From: Belnapia arida
GTDB lineage: Bacteria > Pseudomonadota > Alphaproteobacteria > Acetobacterales > Acetobacteraceae
DNA: 64,000 bases
NCBI RefSeq assembly: GCF_016773205.1
Contig: NZ_JAETWB010000001.1
Location: forward strand, 186,001-250,000
Reading direction: 5' to 3'
The position numbers were made by a program, and so were the translations under genes. Below, in pieces: positions 24,972 to 34,295 of the stretch. The notes beneath the pieces were generated by a model. That model was not told the origin of the DNA and did no database searches. It was given only the letters and a program-made list of their open reading frames with translations. Within the stretch, counting starts at the first letter, position 1; the number at the start of each line of letters is the position of its first letter.

Positions 24972-24985
24972 CTGATCCCGATCAA
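24972..24985. promoter_or_regulatory. FNR/FixK-type box upstream of the TauE/SafE-like gene
   Basis: CTGATCCCGATCAA matches the FNR/Anr consensus TTGAT-N4-ATCAA with one mismatch. Its centre is about 41 bp before the ATG at 25020, so a classical -41.5 activator position would imply a nearly leaderless transcript. Alternatively the true start lies slightly downstream. The second, perfect box near ccoN supports the assignment. Confidence 0.6.
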
Positions 24986-25019
24986 GGACAGGTTCCGGCC
25001 GGTGGCCCAGGCTGCGATC

Positions 25020-25733
25020 ATGCTGACATCCTGTCTCCACGCCCTCGACGCCCTCGGCCCGGATGGCTTGCCGGCGCTGATGGGCGCCCTCTTCCTCGCC
25101 GGCCTCGCCGGCGGCGCCAGCCATTGCGCGGCGATGTGCGGGCCCTTCGTGCTGGCGCAGATGGCAACGGGCGGCAGCCATGGCGGCGGGCGGTTGGCAC
25201 GCCTCTCGGGGGCGCTGCTGCTGCCCTATCACCTCGGGCGCGGGCTCGGCTACGCGACGCTCGGCGCGGTGGCGGGCGGGTTCTCGGCCCTGGCGACGCG
25301 TCTGCCGGGGCTCGGGCTGGTGCCGTCCCTGCTGCTCGGCCTGGCGGGGCTGGCGATGCTGGGCCAGGCGGTGCCGGCGCTCGCCGCGCGGCTGCCGCGC
25401 GGCGGATTCGGCAGGCTGATCGCGCCGCGGCTCGGCCGGCTGCTGCAGGGGCCGGGCACCGGCCGCGCCTTCCTGCTCGGCCTCATGCTTTCGGCCCTGC
25501 CCTGCGGGCTGCTCTATGCAGCGCTGGCGGCCGCCGCGGCGAGCGGCAGCGCGCTGGCCGGAGCGCTTGCCATGCTGGCTTTCGTGGCCGGCACCGCGCC
25601 GGCGCTGGTGGCGCTCGCCCTGCTCGGCCGCTTCTTCCGCCGGCGGGCGGAGCCGCTGCTGCGCCGCGCCGCGCCGCCGCTTTACGGCTTCAATGCCCTG
25701 GTGCTGCTGGCGCTCGCCCTGCGGCTGGCTTAA
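25020..25733 (+). CDS. TauE/SafE (UreH-domain) membrane protein linked to cbb3 oxidase
   Basis: A 237-residue polytopic membrane protein of the COG2836 type, with about six hydrophobic helices. The first helix carries GGASHCAAMCGPF, a Cys/His/Met motif reminiscent of metal handling. GLMLSALPCGLLYAAL repeats the PCG pattern in the second half. Homologues are commonly found beside ccoGHIS genes, for example in Pseudomonas, and are thought to help copper or oxidase assembly. The FNR-type box just upstream and the cco operon downstream fit that role. I start it at ATG 25020; the open frame upstream is unrelated. Confidence 0.82.
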   Translation: MLTSCLHALDALGPDGLPALMGALFLAGLAGGASHCAAMCGPFVLAQMATGGSHGGGRLARLSGALLLPYHLGRGLGYATLGAVAGGFSALATRLPGLGLVPSLLLGLAGLAMLGQAVPALAARLPRGGFGRLIAPRLGRLLQGPGTGRAFLLGLMLSALPCGLLYAALAAAAASGSALAGALAMLAFVAGTAPALVALALLGRFFRRRAEPLLRRAAPPLYGFNALVLLALALRLA

Positions 25734-26497
25734 CGGATGACAAGGTCCCGGTAGGCGTGCCAGGTCGCGTGCCCGATCAGCGGCATGGCCACGACGAGGC
25801 CGAGGAAGAAGGGCACCAGTGCCAGCCCGGTGAAGAGCACGATCAGCCCCGCCCAGAGCGCCATGGCGCGGCTGTTCTCCATCACTGCCTGGACGCTGAT
25901 CGTCACCGCCTCCAGCCAGGTGATGTCGCGGTCGACCAGCATAGGCAGCGACACGGCGGTGAGGGCGAAGGTGCCGGCCGCCAGCAGGCAGCCGAAGCCC
26001 GTGCCGGTGACGAGGAAGGGCAGCAGCGCCTCAGATTGCAGCATCGCCATCGGCAGCTGCGCGAGCGAGGGTAGCGCCACGCCGCCGAAGAAGAGCGCGA
26101 AGAGCAGCCCCGCGACGCGCACCCAGAACAGGTGGATGATGAGCAGCAGCACGCCCATCATGGCGATCTGCGGCCGGAAGGCCTGCATCGCCTGGTGCAG
26201 CGTAACCGTCTGGCCCAACTCGGCGCGGCGCGAGACCTCATAGAGTGGCGTGGCGAGCAGCGGCGCGAGGATGAAGAAGCCCGCCGTCGCCGGCAGGATC
26301 GCCCATGGCGCCCCGGCCTCGAACAGAAGCAGCGACAGCAGCCAGCCGAAGAGGGCGAGGGTGCCGCCGAGGCTGAGGCTGATGGCCCGGTGCGCCATCA
26401 TGTCCCGCCAGCCGAGGGTGATCCATACCCAGGGCCGGTCGCTCGCCACGCGGCGCACACGGTTCCGCAGCGGGGCATTGAGCGCTTCGATCGGCAT
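25730..26497 (-). CDS. DUF2189 family membrane protein
   Basis: A 255-residue integral membrane protein with a short basic N-terminus (MPIEALNAPLRNRVRRVASD) and about six helices. It contains GWRDMMAHRAISLSLGG near residue 35, and RRAELGQTVTLHQAMQAF follows the second pair of helices; both fit DUF2189. Function is unknown. The ATG at 26497 is 64 bp from the centre of the perfect FNR box shared with ccoN, so it may be co-regulated under low oxygen. Its 3' end overlaps the convergent TauE/SafE-like gene by 4 bp. Confidence 0.8.
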   Translation of the reverse strand: MPIEALNAPLRNRVRRVASDRPWVWITLGWRDMMAHRAISLSLGGTLALFGWLLSLLLFEAGAPWAILPATAGFFILAPLLATPLYEVSRRAELGQTVTLHQAMQAFRPQIAMMGVLLLIIHLFWVRVAGLLFALFFGGVALPSLAQLPMAMLQSEALLPFLVTGTGFGCLLAAGTFALTAVSLPMLVDRDITWLEAVTISVQAVMENSRAMALWAGLIVLFTGLALVPFFLGLVVAMPLIGHATWHAYRDLVIR

Positions 26498-26554
26498 TCT
26501 TCCATCCTCAACCGCGTCCTGCCCGAGGCTAAGCATGGATGCCGCGGCGGAACC

Positions 26555-26568
26555 TTGATCGGGATCAA
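26555..26568. promoter_or_regulatory. perfect FNR/FixK-type box before ccoN
   Basis: TTGATCGGGATCAA is a full match to TTGAT-N4-ATCAA, with TTGATC and GATCAA arms around GG. The centre is about 84 bp before the ccoN ATG, leaving room for a start site 41 bp downstream and a 40-base leader. It is also 64 bp upstream of the divergent DUF2189 ATG, so one box could serve both directions. The probable regulator is the Fe-S FNR protein encoded at 34479-35213. Confidence 0.85.
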
Positions 26569-26645
26569 GGACGCGGCGGCGCGAACGGGCGAGTTTGCCT
26601 GAATGCCGGGAACCCATCGACCGCCCCGGCCCGGAGATGTGTCGC

Positions 26646-28103
26646 ATGGCAGCGATTGCCGCCCCTATCCCCACCGAGCCTGATGTCGAGGCGCCGGTTC
26701 GCGCCTTCGCCATCGCCACGGTGTTCTGGGGTATCGCGGGCTTCCTAGCCGGCGTGGTGATCGCCGCGCAGCTCGCCTTCCCCCTGCTCAACCTTGACCT
26801 AGAATGGACCACCTTCGGGCGGCTCCGCCCGCTGCACACCAGCGCGGTGATCTTCGCCTTCGGCGGCAACGCATTGATCGGGACGAGCCTCTTCATCGTC
26901 CAGCGCACCTGCCGCGCCCGGCTGTTCGGCGGCGAGGAGATGGGGTGGTTCCTGTTCTGGGGCTACCAGTTCTTCATCGTCACCGCGGCCGTCGGCTACC
27001 TCTTCGGCGTGACGCAGGGCAAGGAGTATGCCGAGCCCGAGTGGTACGTCGATCTCTGGCTGACGCTGGTCTGGGTCGTCTACCTGGTCACCTTCGGCGG
27101 CACCATCCTGAAGCGGAAGGAGCCCCACATCTACGTGGCGAACTGGTTCCTGCTCGCCTTCATCATCACCGTCGCCATGCTGCACATCGTCAACAACCTG
27201 GCGCTGCCGGTGGGCGATGGCGTGGGTAAGTCCTATGGCCTCGCCTCCGGCGTGCAGGATGCGATGATCCAGTGGTGGTACGGCCACAACGCGGTGGGCT
27301 TCTTCCTGACCGCCGGCTTCCTCGGGATGATGTACTACTTCATCCCGAAGCAGGCGGGGCGGCCGGTCTACTCCTACCGGCTCTCCATCGTGCACTTCTG
27401 GTCGTTGATCTTCCTCTACATCTGGGCCGGGCCGCACCACCTGCACTACACCGCCCTGCCGGACTGGGCGCAGACCCTCGGAATGGTCTTCTCGATCATG
27501 CTGTGGATGCCCTCCTGGGGCGGCATGATCAACGGGCTGATGACGCTCTCCGGCGCCTGGGACAAGCTGCGGACAGACCCGGGCCTGCGCTTCTCCGTCA
27601 CCGCCGTCGGCTTCTACGCCATGGCCACCTTCGAGGGGCCGGTGATGTCGATCCGCGCGGTCAACAGCCTCTCGCACTACACCGACTGGACCATCGGCCA
27701 CGTCCACAGCGGCGCCCTGGGCTGGAACGGCTTCATCATCTTCGGCGCACTTTACTGGCTGATCCCCGTGCTGTGGAAGAAGCGGCTCTATTCCGAACGC
27801 TTGGTCTCCTGGCACTTCTGGGTCGCGACCCTCGGCATCGTCCTCTACATCACCGCCATGTGGGTCAGCGGCATCATGCAGGGACTGATGTGGCGCGCCT
27901 ATGACGAGCACGGCTTCCTGCAATACGCTTTCGTCGAGACCGTCGCCGCGATGCACCCCTACTACGTCATCCGCATGTTGGGCGGCCTGCTCTATCTGAG
28001 CGGCGCACTCATCATGGCCTGGAACATCTACCGCACCGTGACGGCAAAGGAGGAGGCCGCACCGGCCGCGCTTCCCGCCGCCCTGCCGATGGCCGCCGAG
28101 TAA
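26646..28103 (+). CDS. ccoN: cbb3-type cytochrome c oxidase subunit I
   Basis: A 485-residue, about 12-helix heme-copper oxidase subunit. Visible are [13 protein letters not shown] (heme ligand His), [18 protein letters not shown] (Cu_B His and the cross-linked Tyr region), [14 protein letters not shown] (two Cu_B His) and [16 protein letters not shown] (heme b/b3 ligands). It reduces O2 to water at the low-spin b/high-spin b3-Cu_B centre and pumps protons. I choose ATG 26646, 9 bases after GGAG; an in-frame ATG at 26637 is possible. First gene of ccoNOQP, behind an FNR box. Confidence 0.96.
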   Translation: MAAIAAPIPTEPDVEAPVRAFAIATVFWGIAGFLAGVVIAAQLAFPLLNLDLEWTTFGRLRPLHTSAVIFAFGGNALIGTSLFIVQRTCRARLFGGEEMGWFLFWGYQFFIVTAAVGYLFGVTQGKEYAEPEWYVDLWLTLVWVVYLVTFGGTILKRKEPHIYVANWFLLAFIITVAMLHIVNNLALPVGDGVGKSYGLASGVQDAMIQWWYGHNAVGFFLTAGFLGMMYYFIPKQAGRPVYSYRLSIVHFWSLIFLYIWAGPHHLHYTALPDWAQTLGMVFSIMLWMPSWGGMINGLMTLSGAWDKLRTDPGLRFSVTAVGFYAMATFEGPVMSIRAVNSLSHYTDWTIGHVHSGALGWNGFIIFGALYWLIPVLWKKRLYSERLVSWHFWVATLGIVLYITAMWVSGIMQGLMWRAYDEHGFLQYAFVETVAAMHPYYVIRMLGGLLYLSGALIMAWNIYRTVTAKEEAAPAALPAALPMAAE

Positions 28104-28117
28104 GGAGGGGCCGCGCC

Positions 28118-28846
28118 ATGAAACGCTTCACCCATGCGCTCATCGAGAAGAATCTCATCCTTCTCGGCGTGCTCACCCTGCTGACGGTCGCCATCGGCGG
28201 CCTGGTGCAGATCGTCCCGCTCTTCCTCGTCGAGACCACGATCGAGCGCGTGCAGGGCATCCGCCCCTACACCCCACTTGAGCTGATGGGCCGCAACATC
28301 TATGTGCGCGAGGGCTGCTACCTCTGCCACAGCCAGATGGTTCGCCCCTTCCGCGACGAGGCGGAGCGCTACGGCCATTACAGCCTGGCGGCCGAGAGCA
28401 TGTACGACCATCCCTTCCAGTGGGGCAGCAAGCGTACCGGGCCCGACCTCGCCCGCGTCGGCGGCCGCTACTCGGATGACTGGCATGCGGCGCATCTGCG
28501 CAGCCCGCGCGACCTCGTGCCGGCCTCGGTGATGCCGCCCTATGCCTTCCTCGACCGGCCGCTCGATGCCGAGGCGATCCGCGCCCATCTCCGTGCCCAG
28601 CGCGGCGTCGGCGTGCCCTACAGCGACGAGATGGTCGCCGAGGCGGCGAACGACCTCGCTACCCAGGCGACGCCCGAGGCCGACGCCTCCGGCTTCAGCC
28701 GCCGCTACCCGAATGCCCGCCAGGCGGCCTTCGACGCCGACCCCAAGGTGGTGACGGAGATGGATGCGCTGGTCGCCTACCTGCAGATGCTCGGCACCCT
28801 CGTCCGCTTTTCGGACGTGACGCCCGATCAGCTGCGCCAGCCCTGA
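28118..28846 (+). CDS. ccoO: cbb3-type cytochrome c oxidase subunit II (mono-heme c)
   Basis: A 242-residue membrane-anchored cytochrome c. One N-terminal helix ([20 protein letters not shown]) is followed by [21 protein letters not shown], which contains the CxxCH heme site. A PPYAFL block supplies the axial Met region (VMPPYAFL). It passes electrons from CcoP to CcoN. AGGAGG precedes the ATG, 14 bp after the ccoN stop. Length and motif order are normal for the family. Confidence 0.96.
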   Translation: MKRFTHALIEKNLILLGVLTLLTVAIGGLVQIVPLFLVETTIERVQGIRPYTPLELMGRNIYVREGCYLCHSQMVRPFRDEAERYGHYSLAAESMYDHPFQWGSKRTGPDLARVGGRYSDDWHAAHLRSPRDLVPASVMPPYAFLDRPLDAEAIRAHLRAQRGVGVPYSDEMVAEAANDLATQATPEADASGFSRRYPNARQAAFDADPKVVTEMDALVAYLQMLGTLVRFSDVTPDQLRQP

Positions 28847-28856
28847 GGAGCGCCTG

Positions 28857-29012
28857 ATGGACTTCCAGCGCCTGCATGAGATCCTCTCCACCATCTGGGT
28901 GGTCTGGTTCGTGCTCCTCTTCACCGGGATCCTGGCCTGGGTGCTGCGCCCTGGCAGCCGCGAGGCTGCCAATCGGCACGCCGCCATCCCGCTCCGCGAC
29001 AGTCAGCTCTGA
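28857..29012 (+). CDS. ccoQ: cbb3-type oxidase subunit CcoQ
   Basis: A 51-residue single-helix membrane protein: MDFQRLHEILSTIWVVWFVL leads directly into the helix, followed by a basic tail. It lies between ccoO and ccoP, 10 bp after the former, as in other cco operons, where CcoQ stabilises the complex. The helix and length match the family, although the sequence is weakly conserved. Confidence 0.9.
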   Translation: MDFQRLHEILSTIWVVWFVLLFTGILAWVLRPGSREAANRHAAIPLRDSQL

Positions 29013-29023
29013 AAGCCAGGACC

Positions 29024-29878
29024 ATGGCAAAGCAGACCGAGACCGACGCCGCCACCGGCGTCGCCACCACCGGCCATGAATGGGACGGCATCCGGGAACT
29101 CGACAACCCGATGCCCTCCTGGTGGCTCTACACCTTCTACGCCACCATCGCATTCGCCCTGGTCTGGGTGATGTTTTACCCGGCGCTGCCCTTCGTGCGC
29201 GGCTTGCTCGGCAACACCGCGCGCGGCGACCTGGCCGCGGTGATGGCGACCGAGCAGGCCAAGGCGGCGCCGATGCTGGCCCGCCTCCGCGCCGCGACGC
29301 CGGAGGCGATTGCTGCCGAGCCCGAACTGCGCACCTTCGCGCTGGCCGGCGGCCGCATCGCCTTCGCCAATAGCTGCGCCGGCTGCCATGGCGCGGGCGG
29401 GCAGGGCGCGCCGGGCGGCTTCCCGAGCCTCGCCGATGACGACTGGATCTATGGCGGCAGCCTTGAGGAGATCCGCACCACCATCCGCCACGGCGTCCGC
29501 AACGGCGAGGCTGCCGAGGCGCGCGGCACCGCCATGCCAGCCTTCCTGCAAGCCGGGCTGACCATGCCGCAGATCGGCGATCTCGCCGAGCACGTCCTCT
29601 TGCTCTCCGACGCCGGCCCGGCCAATCCGGCGGGCGCCGCGCTCTTCGCCGATAACTGCGCTGCCTGCCATGGCGAGCGCGGCGAGGGCAACCGGCAGGT
29701 CGGCGCGCCCCGGCTGAACGATCGCATCTGGCTCTATGGCGGCGACAAGGCCTCGGTGACGCGCAGCATCGCCTATTCCCGCGCCGGCGTGATGCCGGCA
29801 TGGGAAGGCCGGCTCGACGCGGCGACGATCAACATGCTGACCGTCTACGTCCACGCGCTCGGCGGCGGGGAGCAGTAG
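29024..29878 (+). CDS. ccoP: cbb3-type oxidase subunit III (di-heme c)
   Basis: A 284-residue di-heme cytochrome c. The N-terminal region has GHEWDGIRELDNPMPSWWLY, a CcoP hallmark, followed by one membrane helix. Two heme sites follow: CAGCH near residue 118 and CAACH near residue 211. Axial Met residues lie in GTAMPAF and GVMPAWEG. It accepts electrons from soluble cytochrome c or the bc1 complex and feeds CcoO. It starts 11 bp after ccoQ. Confidence 0.96.
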   Translation: MAKQTETDAATGVATTGHEWDGIRELDNPMPSWWLYTFYATIAFALVWVMFYPALPFVRGLLGNTARGDLAAVMATEQAKAAPMLARLRAATPEAIAAEPELRTFALAGGRIAFANSCAGCHGAGGQGAPGGFPSLADDDWIYGGSLEEIRTTIRHGVRNGEAAEARGTAMPAFLQAGLTMPQIGDLAEHVLLLSDAGPANPAGAALFADNCAACHGERGEGNRQVGAPRLNDRIWLYGGDKASVTRSIAYSRAGVMPAWEGRLDAATINMLTVYVHALGGGEQ

Positions 29879-29888
29879 GGGACCCGTC

Positions 29889-31340
29889 ATGCCCGATATC
29901 GGACCGCCCCCGGCCTCGCTCTACGCCGCGCATCGGAAGATCTATCCGCGCGCGGTGCAGGGCCGGGTGCGCCGCGCCAAATGGGCGGTGCTCGGCATCC
30001 TGCTTGGTCTCTACTACCTGGTGCCTTGGCTGCGCTGGGACCGTGGCCCGGGCGTGCCGGACCAGGCGGTGCTGGTGGACATGCAGCATGCCCGCCTGTT
30101 CTTCTTCTGGATCGAGCTCTGGCCGCAGGAGGTCTACTTCCTGACCGGCCTGCTCATCCTCGCCGCCATCGGCCTCTTCGCCGCAACCTCGCTCTTCGGC
30201 CGCGTCTGGTGCGGCTTCGCCTGTCCGCAGACGGTCTGGACCGACCTCTTCATGTGGGTGGAGCGCCGCATCGAGGGCGACCGCAATGCGCGGATGAAGC
30301 GCGATGCCGGCCCGCCCTCGCGCGACCGAACGTTGCGGCGCCTGGCCAAGCACGCCGCCTGGCTCGGCATCGCCGCGGTGACCGGCGGCGCCTGGGTGAT
30401 GTATTTCCAGGACGCGCCGACGCTGGTGCGCGACCCGCTTGGCGCCTCGATGGAGACCTGGTTCTTCTTCGCCCTCTTCACCGCGACGACCTATGTGCTG
30501 GCCGGCTTCGCCCGCGAGCAGGTCTGCACGTATATGTGCCCCTGGCCGCGCTTCCAGGGCGCGATGCTGGACCAGGACAGCCTGGTCGTCACCTACCGCG
30601 ACTGGCGCGGCGAGCCGCGCGGCAAGCCGAAGGATGCCGGTTCCGGCGACTGCGTCGATTGCAGCGCCTGCGTGCAGGTCTGCCCGACCGGCGTCGACAT
30701 CCGCGAGGGCCAGCAGCTTGGCTGCATCGGCTGCGGCCTCTGCATCGATGCCTGCGACGACGTCATGCGGAAGCTGCATCGGCCGCAGGGGCTGATTGGC
30801 TTCGAAACCCTGGCCAACCTCGCCGCCAGCACAGCCGCGGCGGCGGAGCTGGAGCCGGGCCCCGCGCGCCACGCGGCCGGCATGGCAGCGCGGCGCCCGC
30901 TCCGTCTGCTGCGTCCGCGCACGCTGATGTATGCCGGCGTGCTTTCGGTCGTCGCCATCACCATGCTCGGCGCGCTGATGCTGCGGGAGACGCTCTCCCT
31001 CACCGTGCTGCCGGAGCGGGCCCCGCCTTTCGTCCGCCTTTCCGATGGCGGCATCCGTAACGCCTACCTGCTCAAGCTGGCAGACAAGAGCCGCGAGGGC
31101 GGCCGCTACACGCTGGTGCTGGAGGAAGCGCCGGGCCTGCGGCTGCTGGTGCAGGATGTGGCGACGGATGCCGCCGGTCGCCCGCTGCTGCCGGTGCAGG
31201 GCGACGGCGTCGCCTCCTTCCGCGCCCTTGTCACCGCCCCAAGGGCAATCGAGCGCCAACCTATCCGCTTCCGCCTGCTCGATGTCGCCGGCCGTCCCCT
31301 TGCCGCGGCGGAGAGCATTTTCCTGGGACCACAGCCATGA
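29889..31340 (+). CDS. ccoG: cytochrome c oxidase accessory protein CcoG (FixG)
   Basis: A 483-residue polytopic Fe-S membrane protein. Cysteines occur in VWCGFACPQTVW and CTYMCPWPRF, followed by two ferredoxin-type 4Fe-4S clusters: CVDCSACVQVCPTG and CIGCGLCIDACDD. A C-terminal Ig-like periplasmic domain follows the last helix. CcoG is a cupric reductase that prepares Cu(I) for the cbb3 active site. It starts 10 bp after ccoP and overlaps ccoH by 4 bp, so it is in the same transcript. Confidence 0.94.
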   Translation: MPDIGPPPASLYAAHRKIYPRAVQGRVRRAKWAVLGILLGLYYLVPWLRWDRGPGVPDQAVLVDMQHARLFFFWIELWPQEVYFLTGLLILAAIGLFAATSLFGRVWCGFACPQTVWTDLFMWVERRIEGDRNARMKRDAGPPSRDRTLRRLAKHAAWLGIAAVTGGAWVMYFQDAPTLVRDPLGASMETWFFFALFTATTYVLAGFAREQVCTYMCPWPRFQGAMLDQDSLVVTYRDWRGEPRGKPKDAGSGDCVDCSACVQVCPTGVDIREGQQLGCIGCGLCIDACDDVMRKLHRPQGLIGFETLANLAASTAAAAELEPGPARHAAGMAARRPLRLLRPRTLMYAGVLSVVAITMLGALMLRETLSLTVLPERAPPFVRLSDGGIRNAYLLKLADKSREGGRYTLVLEEAPGLRLLVQDVATDAAGRPLLPVQGDGVASFRALVTAPRAIERQPIRFRLLDVAGRPLAAAESIFLGPQP

Positions 31341-31810
31341 CCGCCCGCAGCTTCGATCCCGCCCGTGGCCGCTGGATCCCGTGGGTCTTCGTCGGCATGA
31401 TGCTGCTGGTGATCGGCGTGAACGCCGTGCTGATCACCTCGGCCGTGCGCAGCTTCACCGGCACCACCACCGGCCATGCCTATGACCGGGGCCGCGCCTA
31501 CAACCACATCATCGCGGAAGCGGACCGCCAGGCGGCGCTCGGCTGGGGCGCGCGTGTCACGCTGGCCGAGGGCACCCTCTCCGTCGCCGTGGCGGACCGC
31601 GCGGGCGCGCCGGTCGAGGGCTGGCTCACAGGCCTGCTGCTCCGCCCGCTCGATGGCCGGACGGTGCCGCTCGACTTCACCGAGGTGGCGCCAGGCCGCT
31701 GGTCCGCCCTCGCCTTGCCGCCCGCCGCCGGCCAGTGGGAAGCGCGACTCACCCTGCTCGACGCTGCCGGCCAGCGTCTCGACATCCGCCAGAGGGTGAT
31801 CGCGCCATGA
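31337..31810 (+). CDS. ccoH: cbb3 oxidase assembly protein CcoH (FixH)
   Basis: A 157-residue protein with one N-terminal membrane helix (WIPWVFVGMMLLVIGVNAVL) and a periplasmic beta-rich FixH domain containing YNHIIAEADRQAALGW. FixH/CcoH is required for cbb3 assembly and stays near the complex. It overlaps ccoG at the start (ATGA) and ccoI at the end (ATGA), which indicates strict translational coupling. Confidence 0.92.
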   Translation: MTARSFDPARGRWIPWVFVGMMLLVIGVNAVLITSAVRSFTGTTTGHAYDRGRAYNHIIAEADRQAALGWGARVTLAEGTLSVAVADRAGAPVEGWLTGLLLRPLDGRTVPLDFTEVAPGRWSALALPPAAGQWEARLTLLDAAGQRLDIRQRVIAP

Positions 31811-34143
31811 GCGTTATCGGCCGCATCGCCATCCCCGCTGCCGCCTGCGCCCATTGCGGCGCGACGGTGGCGCCCGTCGCCCGGTACTGCTGCGCTGGCT
31901 GCGAGGCGGCGCATGGGCTGGTGGAAGGGCTCGGCCTCGACGCCTTCTACCGCCGGCGCAGCGCGGCCGATGGCGCGTTGCGGCCGGATGCCGCCCCGCC
32001 CGTCCCGCTCGCCGCCGCCGCCGTTGCGGAGGCGCCGGGGCTCTGGCGGCTCGACCTGATGGTTTCCGGCCTGCGCTGCGGCGCCTGCGTCTGGCTGGTC
32101 GAGCAGGCCCTGGCCGCCGAGCCGGACATGCTCGCCGTCCGCGCCGCGCTGACGACGCGCCGCCTTACCCTCCGCTGGCAGGGCGCGCAGGGGAGGGCGG
32201 AGGATTTCGCCGTCCTGCTCGGCCGCCTTGGCTTCCGCGCCGTGCCCTTCACCCCGGCCTGCCTCCGCGCCGCCGACGATGCCGAGACGCGCAGCCTCAC
32301 CCGCGCCCTCGGCATCGCCGCCTTCGGGGCGATGAACGTCATGCTCGTCTCCGTCGCCGTCTGGGTAGGCGACGACATGGGCGCCGAGACGCGCGGTTTC
32401 ATGCATTGGCTGGCCGCGCTGATCGGCCTGCCGACCATCGCCATTGCCGGCTTGCCCTTCTATCGCTCCGCGCTGGCCGCGCTGCGGGCGCGGCGGACCA
32501 ACATGGATGTGGCGATCAGCCTCGGCGTGCTGGCGACGGCTGCGATGTCGCTCTCCGAGGCCTGGCGCAACGGACCCTTCACCTGGTTCGACGGGGCCAC
32601 GACGCTGCTTGCGCTGTTGCTGGCCGGGCGGCTGCTCGACCGCACCGCCCGCGGCCGCGCCGGCCGGGCCGTCGCCGAACTGCTTGCCTTGCAGGACGGC
32701 ATGGTGCGCCGCCTGGCGCCGGATGGCCGCGCCGAGGACGTCCCCACCGGCGCCGTGCGGCCCGGCGAGCGCATCCTGCTCGCCGCCGGCGAGCGGTTGC
32801 GACTGGATGCGGTGCTTGAGGATGCGCCGGGCCTCTTCGACCTCGCCGCGACGACAGGCGAGAGCCTGCCGCGGCCGGTTGCCTTGGGCGCGGCGGTAAT
32901 GGCCGGTGCCGTCAATATGGGCGCGCCGGCGGTGCTGCGGGTGACGGCGGCGGCGGCGGAAGGCTCGCTCGCCGCCACGGCGCGATTGCTGGAGCAGGCG
33001 GCGGCGGCGCGCGGGCGCTTCGTCACCCTCGCCGACAAGGCGGCGCGGCTCTACGTGCCGACGGTGCTCGTCGTCGCGGCTGGCACCTTCCTCGGTTGGT
33101 GGTTTGGCGCCGGGCTTGGTTGGCAGGCGGCGCTGGTGCCGGCGGTCGCGGCGTTGATCGTCACCTGCCCCTGCGGCCTCGCCATCGCCGTGCCGGCGGT
33201 GCAGGTGGTGACGGTAGGGGCGCTGTTCCGCCGCGGCGTGCTGGTCACCTCGCCGACGGCGCTCGAGCGGCTGGCCGGGATTGACCATGTGGTGCTCGAC
33301 AAGACAGGCACCCTGACCTGCGGCACGCCGTCCCTGCTGCCCGGCGACTGGACGCCGCAGGATCTGCGCGCCGCCGCCGGCCTCGCCCGCGGCAGCCGGC
33401 ATCCGCTGGCCCGCGCCCTGCTCGCCGCCTGCCCCGAGGCGCCGCTGCGCCGCGATGTGGTGGAGCATCCCGGCCAGGGCATGGCCGCCGGTGCCGCCCG
33501 CCTTGGCAGCGCCCGCTTCTGCGGCGTGGCGGCGCAGGGCGACACGCCGGTCCTCTGGTTCACCGAGGGCGGCTCGGAGCCTGTTGCCTTCCACTTCGCC
33601 GATGCGCTGCGGCCGGATGCGCGGGCCGCGGTCGAGGCGCTGCGCAGCCTCGGCCTGACGGTGGAGATTCTGTCGGGCGATGCGCCCGCCGCGGTCGCCC
33701 GCGTCGCCGCGGAGATCGGCATCGAGGCCTGGGAGGGCGGGGCCATCCCTGAGGCCAAGCGGGCCCGTATCGCCGAGCTGCGCGTCGCCGGCCGACACCC
33801 GCTGATGGTCGGCGACGGCATCAACGATGCCGGGGCGCTCGCCCTGGCCCATGCCGCCGTCGCCGCACCCGAGGCGCAGGACCTGGCCCAGGTCGCGGCC
33901 GATCTCGCCCTTCGCGGCGAGGCACTGCTCGCCCTGCCGGAGGCAGTCCGCGCCGCCCGCCGGGCCCAGGCACTGGCACAGCAGAACATCGCCTTCAGCC
34001 TCGCTTACAACTTGGTGGCGGTGCCGGCGGCGGTCGCCGGGCTGGTGACGCCGCTCGGCGCGGCGGCGGTGATGGCCAGCTCCTCCCTTGCCGTGATCCT
34101 CAATGCATTGCGCGCGGAAAGGCCCGGCCGATGGATGCCCTGA
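31807..34143 (+). CDS. ccoI: copper-exporting P1B-type ATPase CcoI (FixI)
   Basis: A 778-residue heavy-metal P-type ATPase. The N-terminus has CAHCGATV and CCAGCEAAH, then a heavy-metal domain with GLRCGACVW. The transport helix carries CPCGLAIAVP (CPC), the phosphorylation site is DKTGTLT and the hinge is GDGINDAGAL. CcoI moves copper across the inner membrane for delivery to the cbb3 Cu_B site. The ATG overlaps ccoH by 4 bp. The extra N-terminal cysteines are typical of the FixI branch. Confidence 0.95.
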   Translation: MSVIGRIAIPAAACAHCGATVAPVARYCCAGCEAAHGLVEGLGLDAFYRRRSAADGALRPDAAPPVPLAAAAVAEAPGLWRLDLMVSGLRCGACVWLVEQALAAEPDMLAVRAALTTRRLTLRWQGAQGRAEDFAVLLGRLGFRAVPFTPACLRAADDAETRSLTRALGIAAFGAMNVMLVSVAVWVGDDMGAETRGFMHWLAALIGLPTIAIAGLPFYRSALAALRARRTNMDVAISLGVLATAAMSLSEAWRNGPFTWFDGATTLLALLLAGRLLDRTARGRAGRAVAELLALQDGMVRRLAPDGRAEDVPTGAVRPGERILLAAGERLRLDAVLEDAPGLFDLAATTGESLPRPVALGAAVMAGAVNMGAPAVLRVTAAAAEGSLAATARLLEQAAAARGRFVTLADKAARLYVPTVLVVAAGTFLGWWFGAGLGWQAALVPAVAALIVTCPCGLAIAVPAVQVVTVGALFRRGVLVTSPTALERLAGIDHVVLDKTGTLTCGTPSLLPGDWTPQDLRAAAGLARGSRHPLARALLAACPEAPLRRDVVEHPGQGMAAGAARLGSARFCGVAAQGDTPVLWFTEGGSEPVAFHFADALRPDARAAVEALRSLGLTVEILSGDAPAAVARVAAEIGIEAWEGGAIPEAKRARIAELRVAGRHPLMVGDGINDAGALALAHAAVAAPEAQDLAQVAADLALRGEALLALPEAVRAARRAQALAQQNIAFSLAYNLVAVPAAVAGLVTPLGAAAVMASSSLAVILNALRAERPGRWMP

Positions 34144-34295
34144 TCGCCCTCGTTCCCGTCGCCCTGGCGCTCGGGTTGCTCGGCCTCCTCGGCTTTCTCT
34201 GGGCGCTGCGCAGCGGCCAGTACGAGGACCTCGACGGTGCCGGCGCCCGCATCCTCTTCGACGACACCAAACCCACCGAAAGGCAGCCCCAGTGA
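34131..34295 (+). CDS. ccoS: cbb3 oxidase assembly protein CcoS
   Basis: A 54-residue protein with one membrane helix and the family's conserved FLWALRSGQYEDLDGAGARI stretch right after it. CcoS is needed for cofactor insertion into the cbb3 subunits. It overlaps the end of ccoI by 13 bp and its stop overlaps the next GTG start by 4 bp. Length and motif are typical. Confidence 0.93.
   Translation: MDALIALVPVALALGLLGLLGFLWALRSGQYEDLDGAGARILFDDTKPTERQPQ

Noticed and set aside
31498-33852. A 784-codon open frame on the minus strand
   Set aside because: Antisense to ccoH and ccoI, whose motifs (CPC, DKTGTLT, GDGIND) are intact; no domain in the antisense product.
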